In this document: positions 26,357 through 34,348 of the stretch, piece after piece
How the letters are laid out: every line of letters starts with the position of its first letter
Numbering within the stretch: position 1 is the stretch's first letter
NCBI GenBank assembly: GCA_904419315.1
Contig: CAJFQY010000009.1
Span: 1-61,645, forward strand
Direction: 5' to 3'
From: Zongyangia gallinarum
GTDB taxonomy: Bacteria; Bacillota; Clostridia; Oscillospirales; Ruminococcaceae
Length of the DNA: 61,645 nucleotides
Program-made: the position numbers and the translations under genes
Notes under the pieces: model-generated
The model's input: only the letters and a program-made list of their open reading frames with translations
What the model was told of the DNA's origin: nothing
Database searches by the model: none

Positions 26357-27229
26357 CTACATGGTCAAATAGATTAGGTCTTCCCGGCTGATATCCGGCT
26401 GCAGGGCACTGTTGATGCCAAGGGAGATGACCTTGGCGGAACGGGAAATCAGGGTGTCAATGTCCCGGGGCGTCACCATCATGGCGCTCTGGGAGGTCGG
26501 CGGGGGAAGGGAAGCCCCCGCCTGCTCCAAAACGCTGTGGGCCAGGGTGGTGGAATCCACAACAGTGGGTACCCCCATGGAGATGACGGGCACTCCCAGG
26601 GTGGAGCGGCTCAGTTCCTTGCGGCGGTTGAGGACCCCGGAGCCGGGAGAGATGCCGGTATCGGAGATCTGCACAGTTCGCCCCAAGCGCTGAGGATTTT
26701 GGGCGGCTAAGGCGTCGATGACGATGACCTGATCGGGCTTTACAAAGTCGACCAGGGCGCCGATGATTTCTGAGGTTTCCATGCCGGTCTGCCCCAAAAC
26801 ACCGGGGGAGATGGCCGCCACCGGGGCCAGGGTATCCAGCCCTGCCGCAGAAGCCGCCGCTCCCTGGATGTGGCGGGTGGCCAGGATGCCCTCGGTCACC
26901 AAAGGCCCCAGGGCGTCGGGAGTAATGTTGTGGTTGCCCAGTCCCACCACCAAGGTCAGGCCCCGCCTCCGCAGAAGCCGCCGCAGGGAGGAACAGACGG
27001 CCTCCACAGCGTCGTCAGCCGCGGTAATCGAGGCGGAAAAGGCCTCCACTGTAATGGTAATGTAGGTACCGATGGGCTTGTGCAGCCGGTGAGCGGCCTC
27101 TTGACTATGGATCTGGATGGTGCTAACCTGGACATTGCCGATCTGGCTGTCCTGTGATGTGATGCCGGGAATTTCCTTTTCGGTGAGAAACTCCCTTGCC
27201 TCTATGGCGAGGTCGGTGCGGAAGTTCAT
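26357..27229 (-). CDS. gpr: Spore protease GPR
   Basis: This germination protease degrades small acid-soluble spore proteins. The N-terminus MNFRTDLAIEAREF contains the T-D-L-A-x-E autoprocessing site that resembles the SASP cleavage sequence; after it come VGLGNHNITPDALGP and VIVIDALAAQ, both family signatures. The start is ATG 27229 (GAGG upstream), giving 290 residues, shorter than the roughly 370 of Bacillus GPR because the C-terminal part is shorter. The propeptide before the cleavage motif is also very short. It is divergent from rpsT, as in related genomes. Confidence 0.93.
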   Translation of the reverse strand: MNFRTDLAIEAREFLTEKEIPGITSQDSQIGNVQVSTIQIHSQEAAHRLHKPIGTYITITVEAFSASITAADDAVEAVCSSLRRLLRRRGLTLVVGLGNHNITPDALGPLVTEGILATRHIQGAAASAAGLDTLAPVAAISPGVLGQTGMETSEIIGALVDFVKPDQVIVIDALAAQNPQRLGRTVQISDTGISPGSGVLNRRKELSRSTLGVPVISMGVPTVVDSTTLAHSVLEQAGASLPPPTSQSAMMVTPRDIDTLISRSAKVISLGINSALQPDISREDLIYLTM

Positions 27230-27353
27230 TTTGGGCCTCCTCTGGCTGCTTTGTCCCCCAGACGGGGAGAAAAGCAAAAATAATCAAGTTTTTTACGGAA
27301 AAACCGCAATTTTCTAAGCGTAACCAGTTGATTTTTTGAAAAAATAATGCTAA

Positions 27354-27359
27354 TATAAT
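27354..27359 (+). promoter_or_regulatory. -10 element of rpsT
   Basis: TATAAT lies 37 bp before the rpsT start. A possible -35, TTGATT (27328-27333), is 20 bp away, longer than ideal. Confidence 0.6.
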
Positions 27360-27395
27360 TTGTACTGTCTTCGAGTTATAAAAGGAGGTGTAATG

Positions 27396-27662
27396 ATGCC
27401 TAACATTAAATCTGCAAAGAAAAGAGTTAAGGTCAATGCAGTGAAAGCCATGCAGAACAAAGCCCTCAAGAGCAACCTCAAAACCGTCATCAAAAAAGCT
27501 GAGCTTGCCACTGCGGAAGGTGCGGCCGATATGCAGGACAGCGTAAAGCTGGCAGTTAAAAAGATCGATCAGGCTTGTGCAAAGGGGCTTATGCATAAAA
27601 ATTGCGCATCCAGAAAGAAATCTCATCTTGTCAGCAAGATGAATGCCGCTGCTGCAAAATAG
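27396..27662 (+). CDS. rpsT: 30S ribosomal protein S20
   Basis: This small basic helical protein of 88 residues binds 16S rRNA early in assembly. The sequence begins MPNIKSAKKRVKVNAVKA, the invariant S20 N-terminus, and continues in long Lys/Ala-rich helices, ending HLVSKMNAAAAK. Two ATG codons occur in a row; the second (27396) gives the canonical MPNIKSA start and is 7 bases from AGGAGG. A T-rich terminator follows. Divergent from gpr. Confidence 0.98.
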   Translation: MPNIKSAKKRVKVNAVKAMQNKALKSNLKTVIKKAELATAEGAADMQDSVKLAVKKIDQACAKGLMHKNCASRKKSHLVSKMNAAAAK

Positions 27663-27690
27663 CCTTTAGCGAATATTGTCTTACGCAAAA

Positions 27691-27732
27691 GCAGGATGTA
27701 TGCTGGAGTGACAGCATACAAACTGCTTTTTT
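27691..27732 (+). terminator. Terminator of rpsT
   Basis: GTATGCTG (27698-27705) pairs with CAGCATAC (27712-27719), and outer GCAG pairs with CTGC, followed by six T residues. Confidence 0.9.
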
Positions 27733-27793
27733 ACTTTCCCGGATGTTTTTTTATGGAATGACACAATCCGCTCAAAACCGCAGGAAATACCAG

Positions 27794-27822
27794 TTGACAC
27801 CGAGGGCCGCTTTGTTTATCAT
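27794..27822 (+). promoter_or_regulatory. Promoter of the 49-residue membrane protein gene
   Basis: TTGACA (27794-27799), 17 bases, TATCAT (27817-27822), 58 bp before the start codon: a strong sigma-A promoter dedicated to one small gene. Confidence 0.85.
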
Positions 27823-27880
27823 AGAGACAAGATAACCTTGTGTTCTATTTCTGTATCTTTGACGGATGGAGGTTTTATAG

Positions 27881-28030
27881 ATGATGTCTAGAGACAAGCT
27901 GAAATTCTTGACAGTGGTGCTGAGCATTTTTTCCTTGGTGGCCTCTGTGGCGTACATTGCTTACCGGATGGCCAGCGAGCGGGCCTATCGGGAAAAATGG
28001 AAGGACTATAACGACTGCGGCATTGTATAA
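27881..28030 (+). CDS. Small single-pass membrane protein, 49 residues
   Basis: A short frame begins at ATG 27881 (or the next codon, also ATG), with GGAGG 8 bases before it, and ends at TAA 28030. It encodes a basic start, one membrane helix (FLTVVLSIFSLVASVAYIAY) and a charged tail (RMASERAYREKWKDYNDC). Its own near-consensus promoter and a strong terminator make it convincing despite its size. I recognise no family. Role unknown. Confidence 0.75.
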   Translation: MMSRDKLKFLTVVLSIFSLVASVAYIAYRMASERAYREKWKDYNDCGIV

Positions 28031-28044
28031 TCAAGCGGGAGAGC

Positions 28045-28072
28045 AAAGGACGGCGAAACGCCGTCCTTTTTA
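28045..28072 (+). terminator. Terminator of the small membrane protein gene
   Basis: AAAGGACGGCG (28045-28055) pairs perfectly with CGCCGTCCTTT (28059-28069) around AAA, with T residues following. Confidence 0.9.
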
Positions 28073-28185
28073 TATTTTGTCCTATGGGGTTACGCTGCCT
28101 TTTTACACTGCTGCCGCAGATGGGACGACAAAATCCACCGCCCTTGCAGCACAGGTGCCTGGGCGGAAGCCTGCCGCCCGGTAGG

Positions 28186-28542
28186 CTAGGATTTCTCTTT
28201 TGGTTTAAAAATGAGGGCGATGAGTAGACCGAAAAAGATGGCGGCGGAGATGCCGGCGGCAGCGGCAGTGATACCACCGGTCAGAACGCCTAAGAGCCCC
28301 TGTTCCGCTACGGCCTTGTGGACGCCTTTGGCCAGCAAATTGCCAAATCCGGTCAGAGGGACGGTGGCGCCGGCGCCGGCGAAGTCCACCAAGGGCTGAT
28401 AGAGGCCCAAAGCGCCGAGAATCACGCCGGCCACCACATAGGAGACCAAGATCCGGGCTGGGGTCAGTTTGGTTTTATCGATGAGCAGCTGGGCGATGAC
28501 GCAGAACAGCCCGCCGATCACAAAGGCTTTGATATAATCCAT
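28186..28542 (-). CDS. spoVAE: Stage V sporulation protein AE
   Basis: This 118-residue protein has four hydrophobic segments with small conserved loops (LLIDKTKLTPARILVSYVV, GAGATVPLTGFGNLLAKG), as in the SpoVAEb membrane protein that forms part of the channel for dipicolinic acid uptake in sporulation and release in germination. It is the last gene of spoVAC-spoVAD-spoVAE; the gap to spoVAD is 11 bp. spoVAA, spoVAB and spoVAF are absent here, a reduced form common in Clostridia. Confidence 0.93.
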   Translation of the reverse strand: MDYIKAFVIGGLFCVIAQLLIDKTKLTPARILVSYVVAGVILGALGLYQPLVDFAGAGATVPLTGFGNLLAKGVHKAVAEQGLLGVLTGGITAAAAGISAAIFFGLLIALIFKPKEKS

Positions 28543-28553
28543 CCAAATTCACC

Positions 28554-29567
28554 TCACTTTGTATGGGAGATATGCACCAGATGGGCAATGCCGGGGATGG
28601 ATTGCCCCTGCTGTACGCTGGTGGGGCTCAGGAGAGCTCCGGTGGCGATAAAGAGCATGTTTTTAATCTCCCCGTCCCGCACCCGGGAGAGGATGTAGGA
28701 GCAGAGGACGGAACCCGCACAGCCGCAGCCGGAACCGCCGGCGTGGACATCCTGTTTTTCCCGGTCGTAGATGAGCAGTCCACAGTCGGCATGATGACCG
28801 CTGATGTCGATGTTTTCCCTGCCCAGCAGATCGTAGAGGAGATCTGAACCGATCTGACCCAGGTCCCCGGTGAGGATGAGGTCATAGTCGTCGGGCTTTG
28901 TCCCGGTGTCCTCCAGAAACTGTTTGATGGTGGAGGCAGCGGCGGGAGCCATGGCGGCCCCCATATTGTTGGCGTCCTTGATGCCGTAATCCTCAATCCG
29001 CCCAGCGGTAACCGCCCGGATATAGGGCGGGGCATCAGACTGGCCTACGATGGCGCAGCCGGCGCCGGTCACCGTCCATTGGGCGGAGGGAGGCCGCTGG
29101 CCGCCGTACTCCAGAGGGTAACGGAACTGTTTTTCCGCGCTGCAAAAATGGGAAGACGTCACGGCGGCCGTCCGGGAGGCGCAGCCGGCGTCCACAAAGA
29201 TGGAGGCCATCAGCAGGCTTTCCGCCATGGTGGAGCAGGCCCCATAGACGCCCAGAAAAGGGATGCCCAGGTCCCGCAGGCCATAGGCGGAGCCGGTGCA
29301 CTGGTTGAGCAGGTCCCCGGCGAAGATATAGTCGATGTCGGCGCTGGAAAGCTTGGATTTTTCTAGGGCCTTATTGACCACCTGCTGCTGCATCCGGCTT
29401 TCCGCCTTTTCCCAGGTGGTTTCTCCGAAGGTGCAGTCGTCGTTGATCAGGTCAAAGCAGCGGGCCAAGGGACCTTGGGCCTCCTTTTTGGAGCCAAGGG
29501 CAGCAAATCCCACCACCGAAGGGCAGGAGTTTAACAGCAGGGTATAGCGTCCTATACGGGTTGGCAT
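28554..29567 (-). CDS. spoVAD: Stage V sporulation protein AD
   Basis: SpoVAD is a thiolase-fold protein that binds dipicolinic acid. The 337-residue product has FLGVYGACSTMAESL, which holds the Cys position of thiolases, then HFCSAEKQFRYPLEYG and TVTGAGCAIVG. It is soluble and attached to the inner spore membrane through the SpoVAC/SpoVAE channel. It lies between those two genes with short gaps. AGGAG precedes ATG 29567. Confidence 0.95.
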   Translation of the reverse strand: MPTRIGRYTLLLNSCPSVVGFAALGSKKEAQGPLARCFDLINDDCTFGETTWEKAESRMQQQVVNKALEKSKLSSADIDYIFAGDLLNQCTGSAYGLRDLGIPFLGVYGACSTMAESLLMASIFVDAGCASRTAAVTSSHFCSAEKQFRYPLEYGGQRPPSAQWTVTGAGCAIVGQSDAPPYIRAVTAGRIEDYGIKDANNMGAAMAPAAASTIKQFLEDTGTKPDDYDLILTGDLGQIGSDLLYDLLGRENIDISGHHADCGLLIYDREKQDVHAGGSGCGCAGSVLCSYILSRVRDGEIKNMLFIATGALLSPTSVQQGQSIPGIAHLVHISHTK

Positions 29568-29584
29568 GATGGATAACTCCTTCC

Positions 29585-30028
29585 TTATACAATTGAGAAC
29601 AGATAGAGGATCAGGCCATAGACAATGGAAGCGGTGATGCCGTAGACAAGGACAGGCCCGGCGATGACAAACATCTTGGCGCCCAGTCCCAGGATAAAGC
29701 CCTCGCTTTTAAATTCCAGGGCAGGGGCGGTAATAGAGTTGGAAAATCCGGTAATGGGCACCAGGGTGCCGGCGCCTCCTACCTTGGCGATGTTGTCGAA
29801 AATATTCAGGCCGGTGAGCAGGGAGGCCAGAAAGATCAGGGAGATGGAAGCGGCGGTGCTGGCTTCGTCGGCGGGCAGCCCTAGGGAGCGGCTGATGTTG
29901 ACAATGACCTGTCCCAGGGTGCAGATCAGGCCGCCGACGAGAAAGGCCATCAGACAGTTTTTCCAGGTGGGGGAGCTGGGGGAATATTTTTTGTTGAGCT
30001 GTTCGTATTCATTGGGTGTCAGGGACAC
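29585..30028 (-). CDS. spoVAC: Stage V sporulation protein AC
   Basis: This 147-residue membrane protein has a conserved start (LTPNEYEQLNKKYSPSSPTWKN) and four to five helices; the loop GGAGTLVPITGFSNSI is shared with SpoVAE. SpoVAC acts as a mechanosensitive channel for dipicolinic acid. The start codon is GTG 30028, preceded by AGGAGATG. It opens the spoVAC-D-E operon, which is expected to be expressed in the forespore under sigma-G; I could not confirm a sigma-G promoter by eye. Confidence 0.94.
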   Translation of the reverse strand: MSLTPNEYEQLNKKYSPSSPTWKNCLMAFLVGGLICTLGQVIVNISRSLGLPADEASTAASISLIFLASLLTGLNIFDNIAKVGGAGTLVPITGFSNSITAPALEFKSEGFILGLGAKMFVIAGPVLVYGITASIVYGLILYLFSIV

Positions 30029-30180
30029 AGACCATCATCTCCTGTTGTATTTTTTGAGAAAACTGTCTCTATTTTCCCACCGGCGGGACAGATTATGTAA
30101 TATGCCGGGAGGAAAACTCTCTCTGGCTCCGGAAAAGAAGCGGAGATTTATGAATTTTCTGCGTTTTTTTCGCTTTTTCG

Positions 30181-30209
30181 TTGATTCAGCAAAAACCATT
30201 TGCTATAAT
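30181..30209 (+). promoter_or_regulatory. Promoter of purA
   Basis: TTGATT (30181-30186), 17 bases, TATAAT (30204-30209). The leader of about 60 bases is too short for a purine riboswitch. Confidence 0.8.
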
Positions 30210-30272
30210 AACAACTGTGTGTTCAGCTTTGGCTGGACCGCCAATTTTAAATGATGAAATGAGGTTATACCA

Positions 30273-31547
30273 TTGCCAGCAAGCGTAGTTGTCGGCGTCC
30301 AGTGGGGCGATGAAGGCAAAGGAAAAATCATTGACATCCTGGCTTCCCGTGCCGATGTAGTGGTGCGTTCCCAGGGTGGCAACAATGCAGGCCACACCGT
30401 GGAAAATCAGGGAGAGGTCTACAAACTGCACCTGATTCCCTCGGGCATTCTCTATCCGGGTACTCAGTGCCTCATCGGCGCAGGTACCGTCATCGACCCA
30501 AAGGTGTTGCTGGAGGAGATCGACGGCCTGAAAGCCCGTGGTATTACCTGTGAGAATCTGAAAATAGATCCCAGGGCCCATATTATTATGCCCTGGCATA
30601 TTAAACTGGATGGCCTGTCCGAGAAACTCAGAGGCAAGGCGGAAATCGGCACCACCGGCCGCGGTATCGGCCCCTGCTACATGGACAAAGCGGAGCGCAG
30701 CGGCATCCGGTTTTACGATCTGGTCCATCCGGTGCTCCTGGAGGAGAAGGCCAAATTGGTGGGTGAGATCAAAAATCTCTATCTGACCAAGGTCTATGAA
30801 ACCGAAGCGATGGATGTTGACGCCATTATCGATGAATACATTGAATACGGCAAACGGCTCAAACCCTATATGGACGATGTGTCGGTGCTTGCCTACGAAG
30901 CCTGCAAAGCGGGCAAAAATGTGCTCTTTGAGGGGGCCCAGGGAACCCAGCTGGATCTTGATTTCGGCACCTATCCCTTTGTCACATCTTCCCATCCCCT
31001 TTCTGCCGGCGTCTGCACCGGAACCGGCGTAGGCCCCACGGTGATCGATCAGATCTACGGCGTAGCCAAAGCCTACACCACCCGGGTAGGCAAAGGTCCT
31101 TTCCCCACCGAGTTGTTGGATGAGATGGGGGACAAGATCCGCAACAAGGGCAATGAGTTCGGCACCACCACCGGACGTCCCCGCCGCTGCGGTTGGTTTG
31201 ACAGCGTTATCATGCGCCACGCAGTACGGGTCAACGGTTTGACCGGCCTTGCCATCAACAAGCTGGATACCCTGTCCGGCCTTGGTGACCTGAAGGTATG
31301 CACCGCCTATAAGCTGCCGGACGGCACCATCATCAAAGATTTTCCGGCGACCCTGGAGGAACTGGCCAACTGCGAGCCGGTCTATGAAACCCTCAAGGGA
31401 TTTGACGACGATATCACCGGCTGCCAGTCCTTTGACGCACTTCCTCAGCTGTGCAAAGACTACATCGCGCGGCTGGAGGAGCTGTGCGAGTGCCCGGTAA
31501 AGATGGTGGGCGTGGGTCCGTCCAGAGCCCAGAATCTGGAGAGATAA
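30273..31547 (+). CDS. purA: Adenylosuccinate synthetase
   Basis: It joins IMP and aspartate with GTP hydrolysis, the first step from IMP to AMP. The N-terminal VGVQWGDEGKGKIID P-loop and catalytic Asp/His, IGTTGRGIGPCYMDK, FEGAQGTQLD and TGRPRRCGWFD are all intact. The length of 424 is normal. The start is TTG 30273 (MPASVVVGVQ), with GAGG 8 bases upstream; no ATG fits. It is a single gene with its own promoter and terminator. Confidence 0.98.
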   Translation: MPASVVVGVQWGDEGKGKIIDILASRADVVVRSQGGNNAGHTVENQGEVYKLHLIPSGILYPGTQCLIGAGTVIDPKVLLEEIDGLKARGITCENLKIDPRAHIIMPWHIKLDGLSEKLRGKAEIGTTGRGIGPCYMDKAERSGIRFYDLVHPVLLEEKAKLVGEIKNLYLTKVYETEAMDVDAIIDEYIEYGKRLKPYMDDVSVLAYEACKAGKNVLFEGAQGTQLDLDFGTYPFVTSSHPLSAGVCTGTGVGPTVIDQIYGVAKAYTTRVGKGPFPTELLDEMGDKIRNKGNEFGTTTGRPRRCGWFDSVIMRHAVRVNGLTGLAINKLDTLSGLGDLKVCTAYKLPDGTIIKDFPATLEELANCEPVYETLKGFDDDITGCQSFDALPQLCKDYIARLEELCECPVKMVGVGPSRAQNLER

Positions 31548-31564
31548 GCAAAACACAAAAAATG

Positions 31565-31593
31565 ATGGAGCGCGTAAGCGCTCCATTTTTTTA
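31565..31593 (+). terminator. Terminator of purA
   Basis: ATGGAGCGC (31565-31573) pairs perfectly with GCGCTCCAT (31578-31586), with a T run after it. Confidence 0.92.
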
Positions 31594-31739
31594 TATATGA
31601 AAAACATACTGTCATGATGTCCGCGAAAATTTTTCGCAGAAAGAAAAAATCCATGTTTAAATTGGAAGCAAAGAATAAATACTAAGGTTGTGGCAAAACA
31701 GATTTGGCTGAAAGAATCAACATGGAGGTGTCATTTGCA

Positions 31740-32525
31740 ATGGCAGAAACACGTTTTTCAGGTAAAGATTCCAAGATGAAGAAATTTTTATCCGGCAAAG
31801 GCTTTTATATTGCCCTGGCCGTTTGTCTGGTAGGAGCGGGAGCGGCATCTTGGGTGGCCATCGATTCATCCCTGAAGGGGCTGGACGAGGGGCAAAGTAT
31901 TGCAGTACCGCAAGAGAGCAGTGAGGTGAATGAAGATTGGGGATTTCCAGAATTAGAGGAAACAAACGAGGAGCAGAGCGATGTGGAAATATCATCACGG
32001 CCCTCCACACAGGAGTCAACCTCCTCATCCTCGTCTACGCAGCAGCAGCCGTCATCCGGGCAGTCCGAGCCCTCCGAACAACAGGTGTTATCGCCAACAC
32101 AGCAAGAGGTGCAGTTTATGCTGCCTCTCTCTGGGGACGTGATCACTAAATACAGCGCCGGGGAGCTGGTAAAGAACCAGACCCTGGGAGACTGGCGCAC
32201 CCACGACGGCATCGACATGGCTGCGGCGGCAGGAACACCGGTAAAGGCGGTGGCCGAGGGTACAGTGGAATCGGTCATCGATGATCCTCTGTGGGGAAAA
32301 ACCGTATCCATCTCCCATGCCGGAGGCTATGAAAGCTACTATGCAGGCCTGGCGGAGGATGTGTCCTTGAAGGAAGGCCAGGCAGTGGAGATCGGCCAGC
32401 TGGTCGGATATGTGGGAGAAAGCCCTTTGACCGAGGTGGCGCTGGAATCCCATCTCCACTTCGGCCTAAAGCAGGACGGAGAATGGGTTGACCCCTTAGT
32501 AAGCATGGACAAGCTCCAGGACTGA
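31740..32525 (+). CDS. LytM-domain (M23) membrane protein, SpoIIQ-like
   Basis: This 261-residue protein has one N-terminal membrane helix (about residues 21-40), an acidic Ser/Gln-rich linker, and a C-terminal M23 domain with zinc ligands intact: THDGIDMAA (His and Asp) and SHLHFGL, plus GKTVSISHAGGYESYYAGL. The layout matches SpoIIQ of Clostridia, the forespore protein that pairs with SpoIIIAH during engulfment and, unlike the Bacillus version, keeps the metal site. I choose ATG 31740, with GGAGG 11 bases before it. A generic envelope endopeptidase is the alternative. Confidence 0.8.
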   Translation: MAETRFSGKDSKMKKFLSGKGFYIALAVCLVGAGAASWVAIDSSLKGLDEGQSIAVPQESSEVNEDWGFPELEETNEEQSDVEISSRPSTQESTSSSSSTQQQPSSGQSEPSEQQVLSPTQQEVQFMLPLSGDVITKYSAGELVKNQTLGDWRTHDGIDMAAAAGTPVKAVAEGTVESVIDDPLWGKTVSISHAGGYESYYAGLAEDVSLKEGQAVEIGQLVGYVGESPLTEVALESHLHFGLKQDGEWVDPLVSMDKLQD

Positions 32526-32536
32526 CAGATGGAAAG

Positions 32537-32566
32537 AAAGAGCCGCTTAGCAAGTGGCTCTTTTTT
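32537..32566 (+). terminator. Terminator of the LytM gene
   Basis: AAAGAGCC (32537-32544) pairs with GGCTCTTT (32556-32563), with inner CTT/AAG, and T residues follow. Confidence 0.85.
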
Positions 32567-32579
32567 ATTGATGAGATTT

Positions 32580-32631
32580 ATTGTATTTTTGTCAATAAAA
32601 TTGTATACAATTTTATTGACAAAAATACAAT
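32580..32631. promoter_or_regulatory. Perfect 52-bp palindrome, putative GntR/FCD operator
   Basis: The 26 bases 32580-32605 are exactly the reverse complement of 32606-32631, with no spacer. The centre is TTGTATACAA, like FadR/FCD-type GntR sites, flanked on both sides by TTGTCAATAAAA or its complement. The right arm contains the -35 box of the promoter for the IolB-like and GntR genes, so the regulator encoded two genes on is the likely ligand. Confidence 0.85.
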
Positions 32632-32644
32632 GTAGTGCTATGCT
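32616..32644 (+). promoter_or_regulatory. Promoter of the IolB-like / GntR operon
   Basis: TTGACA (32616-32621), 17 bases, TATGCT (32639-32644). The -35 box is inside the right arm of the 52-bp palindrome. Confidence 0.8.
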
Positions 32645-32707
32645 GAGGACAGAAAAAGGGGCGGTGAGTCCCAGAAACAGTGAAATACATAGAAAGAGGC
32701 GCGAGCG

Positions 32708-33499
32708 ATGAAAATTTCTCAGAAGGGTCCTTTCCAGAAGGGCTATAATGCCATTGTCAAAGAAGAAGTCAACAAGGATATGGGTATGGACTTTGGTGTC
32801 CTGTGCATGGATCAGGGAGATGTTGTAGAATACAACGAGCCCAAAGAGGTAGTTTATACCCTGACAAACGGCGTCATTACCTTTGAGTTTGAGGGCAAAA
32901 AGGAGACGGCGGATCGGCCGGACTGCTTCCACAATGATCCTATCCTTCTCCACGTGCCGGAAAACACCCCGGTGAAGATCACCTGCCTGTCCGACCACGC
33001 GGAGTTGTCCATTCAGCGCACCACCAACAAACGCCATTTTGCTCCGAAACTGTACCGTGCCGCCGACTGCCTGTGCCCGTCGGAAGAGCGGGGGAAGGGA
33101 ACCTTGGGTGAAGCTTCCACCCGGATTGTCCGGACCTTCTTTGATCGTTCCACCTGCCCCGAGACCAACTTCTTTATCGGTGAAGTGGTCAACTTCCCCG
33201 GAAAATGGTCCAGCTTCCCGCCCCACAGCCATGTTGAGCCGGAGATCTACTTCTACAAATTCCTGCCTGAGAATGGCTATGGCTTCGGCGAGTTTGGAGA
33301 TGAAGCTTATAAGATTAAACACAATGATCTGACCGGTATGCCGGATGAAAAGACCCATTCCCAGTGCGTGGCGCCGGGTTATGCGGAATACTATCTGTGG
33401 GTCATCCGTCTGCAGGACGATAAGGATATTGTAACCACCGTAGTTCCCGAATACGCCTGGACCACAGAGCCGGGGGCAAAATACTTCCCAGAGATCTAA
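32708..33499 (+). CDS. IolB-family (5-deoxy-glucuronate isomerase-like) bicupin protein
   Basis: This 263-residue protein matches IolB over its second half: WSSFPPHSHVEPEIYFYKF near residues 168-186 corresponds to the IolB metal motif (WSSYPPHKHD ... LEE-x-YY), and HSQCVAPGYAEYYLW supplies the last His. IolB isomerises 5-deoxy-glucuronate in inositol breakdown. The N-terminal half is more divergent, and no other iol genes are nearby, so the true substrate may be a different uronate-type sugar. It is followed after 24 bp by a GntR regulator in the same direction, and both are behind the 52-bp palindrome. Confidence 0.75.
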   Translation: MKISQKGPFQKGYNAIVKEEVNKDMGMDFGVLCMDQGDVVEYNEPKEVVYTLTNGVITFEFEGKKETADRPDCFHNDPILLHVPENTPVKITCLSDHAELSIQRTTNKRHFAPKLYRAADCLCPSEERGKGTLGEASTRIVRTFFDRSTCPETNFFIGEVVNFPGKWSSFPPHSHVEPEIYFYKFLPENGYGFGEFGDEAYKIKHNDLTGMPDEKTHSQCVAPGYAEYYLWVIRLQDDKDIVTTVVPEYAWTTEPGAKYFPEI

Positions 33500-33523
33500 C
33501 CTGCCGAGGAAAGGGAACACGCG

Positions 33524-34174
33524 ATGAATGGGAAGAGAAAAAGCCTCAGCGACACAGTTTACGACACCATCCTTGAAATGATCCTCCATTATGAGCTGGT
33601 CTGCGGGGAAAGAATCCCCGAGGACAAAATTGCAGCCCAGCTGGGTATGAGCCGCACCCCGATCCGGGAGGCCTTACGGCGGCTGGCGGCGGAGGGACTG
33701 ATCACCATCTATCCCAAGCGCTTTGCCGAGGTTGTCTCTTTCAGCGAAGAGGATATGCACCATCTGGGGGTTGTCCGTCTCAACCAGGAAATTCTGGCGG
33801 TTCAGCTGGCCATCTATCACGGCAGCAATGCAGAATTTGACTGGTTGCGCGAGCTGGCAAAGGAATGCCAGTGTTATGAAAAGATGGATGACCTCTACAT
33901 GCGGGCCAAGCAGGACGCCCAGTTTCATCTGTACCTGTCCGAGATTGGGAAGAACCCTATCCTTTACAAATTCCAGCAGGAACTGTATCTAAAGAGCCGG
34001 CTGCTGATTGTATCCGGAAAGGCGGATGACCGGTGTGATTTAAGTGTTCATGAAGAGATTGTGGACGCTCTGGTCGCCAGGGATGAAAAGCGGGCTACAG
34101 AGGCCGTTGTCAATCATTTGGGCAGCTTTTATCATGTGGGACAGGAGTGCCGCTATGGCCTGCAGCTGCTATAA
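33524..34174 (+). CDS. GntR-family regulator with FCD domain
   Basis: This 216-residue regulator has an N-terminal winged helix (ERIPEDKIAAQLGMSRTPIREALRRLAAEGLITIYPKR) and a C-terminal all-helical FCD domain with metal-type residues (QDAQFHLYLSEIGKN, SVHEEIVDALVARD), the ligand-sensing module for sugar acids and similar compounds. It is the second gene after the IolB-like protein and so probably controls that unit, and perhaps the kinases, through the palindrome at 32580-32631. A strong hairpin follows. Confidence 0.9.
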   Translation: MNGKRKSLSDTVYDTILEMILHYELVCGERIPEDKIAAQLGMSRTPIREALRRLAAEGLITIYPKRFAEVVSFSEEDMHHLGVVRLNQEILAVQLAIYHGSNAEFDWLRELAKECQCYEKMDDLYMRAKQDAQFHLYLSEIGKNPILYKFQQELYLKSRLLIVSGKADDRCDLSVHEEIVDALVARDEKRATEAVVNHLGSFYHVGQECRYGLQLL

Positions 34175-34230
34175 TCGAGAGAATGCCATATAAAATAGGA
34201 TGTATTTATTTCTCCCTTTAGCCAGAAGGC

Positions 34231-34266
34231 TAGGAATGGGCCCTGAAAAATCAGGGCCCATTCCTA
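34231..34266 (+). terminator. Hairpin after the GntR gene
   Basis: TAGGAATGGGCCCTGA (34231-34246) pairs perfectly over 16 bp with 34251-34266 around AAAA. No long T run follows. It probably ends the GntR transcript. Confidence 0.7.
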
Positions 34267-34292
34267 TTGTGGGGAAGGAAAGAAATACTATA

Positions 34293-34325
34293 AAAAAGCC
34301 CGGGACCTTGTATCCCGAGCTTTTT
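34293..34325 (-). terminator. Terminator of spoIIID
   Basis: AAAAAGC plus CGGGA pairs with TCCCG plus GCTTTTT with one mismatch. On the minus strand it lies 24 bp after the spoIIID stop and ends in a T run. Confidence 0.85.
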
Positions 34326-34348
34326 ATTTCAGGGGAGTGAATCGTTTC

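Noticed and set aside
30210..30272. Purine riboswitch before purA
   Set aside because: The leader is only about 60 bases and lacks the three-way junction core.
30186..31607. 473-codon frame antisense to purA
   Set aside because: Covers purA and its promoter and terminator on the wrong strand; no independent signal.
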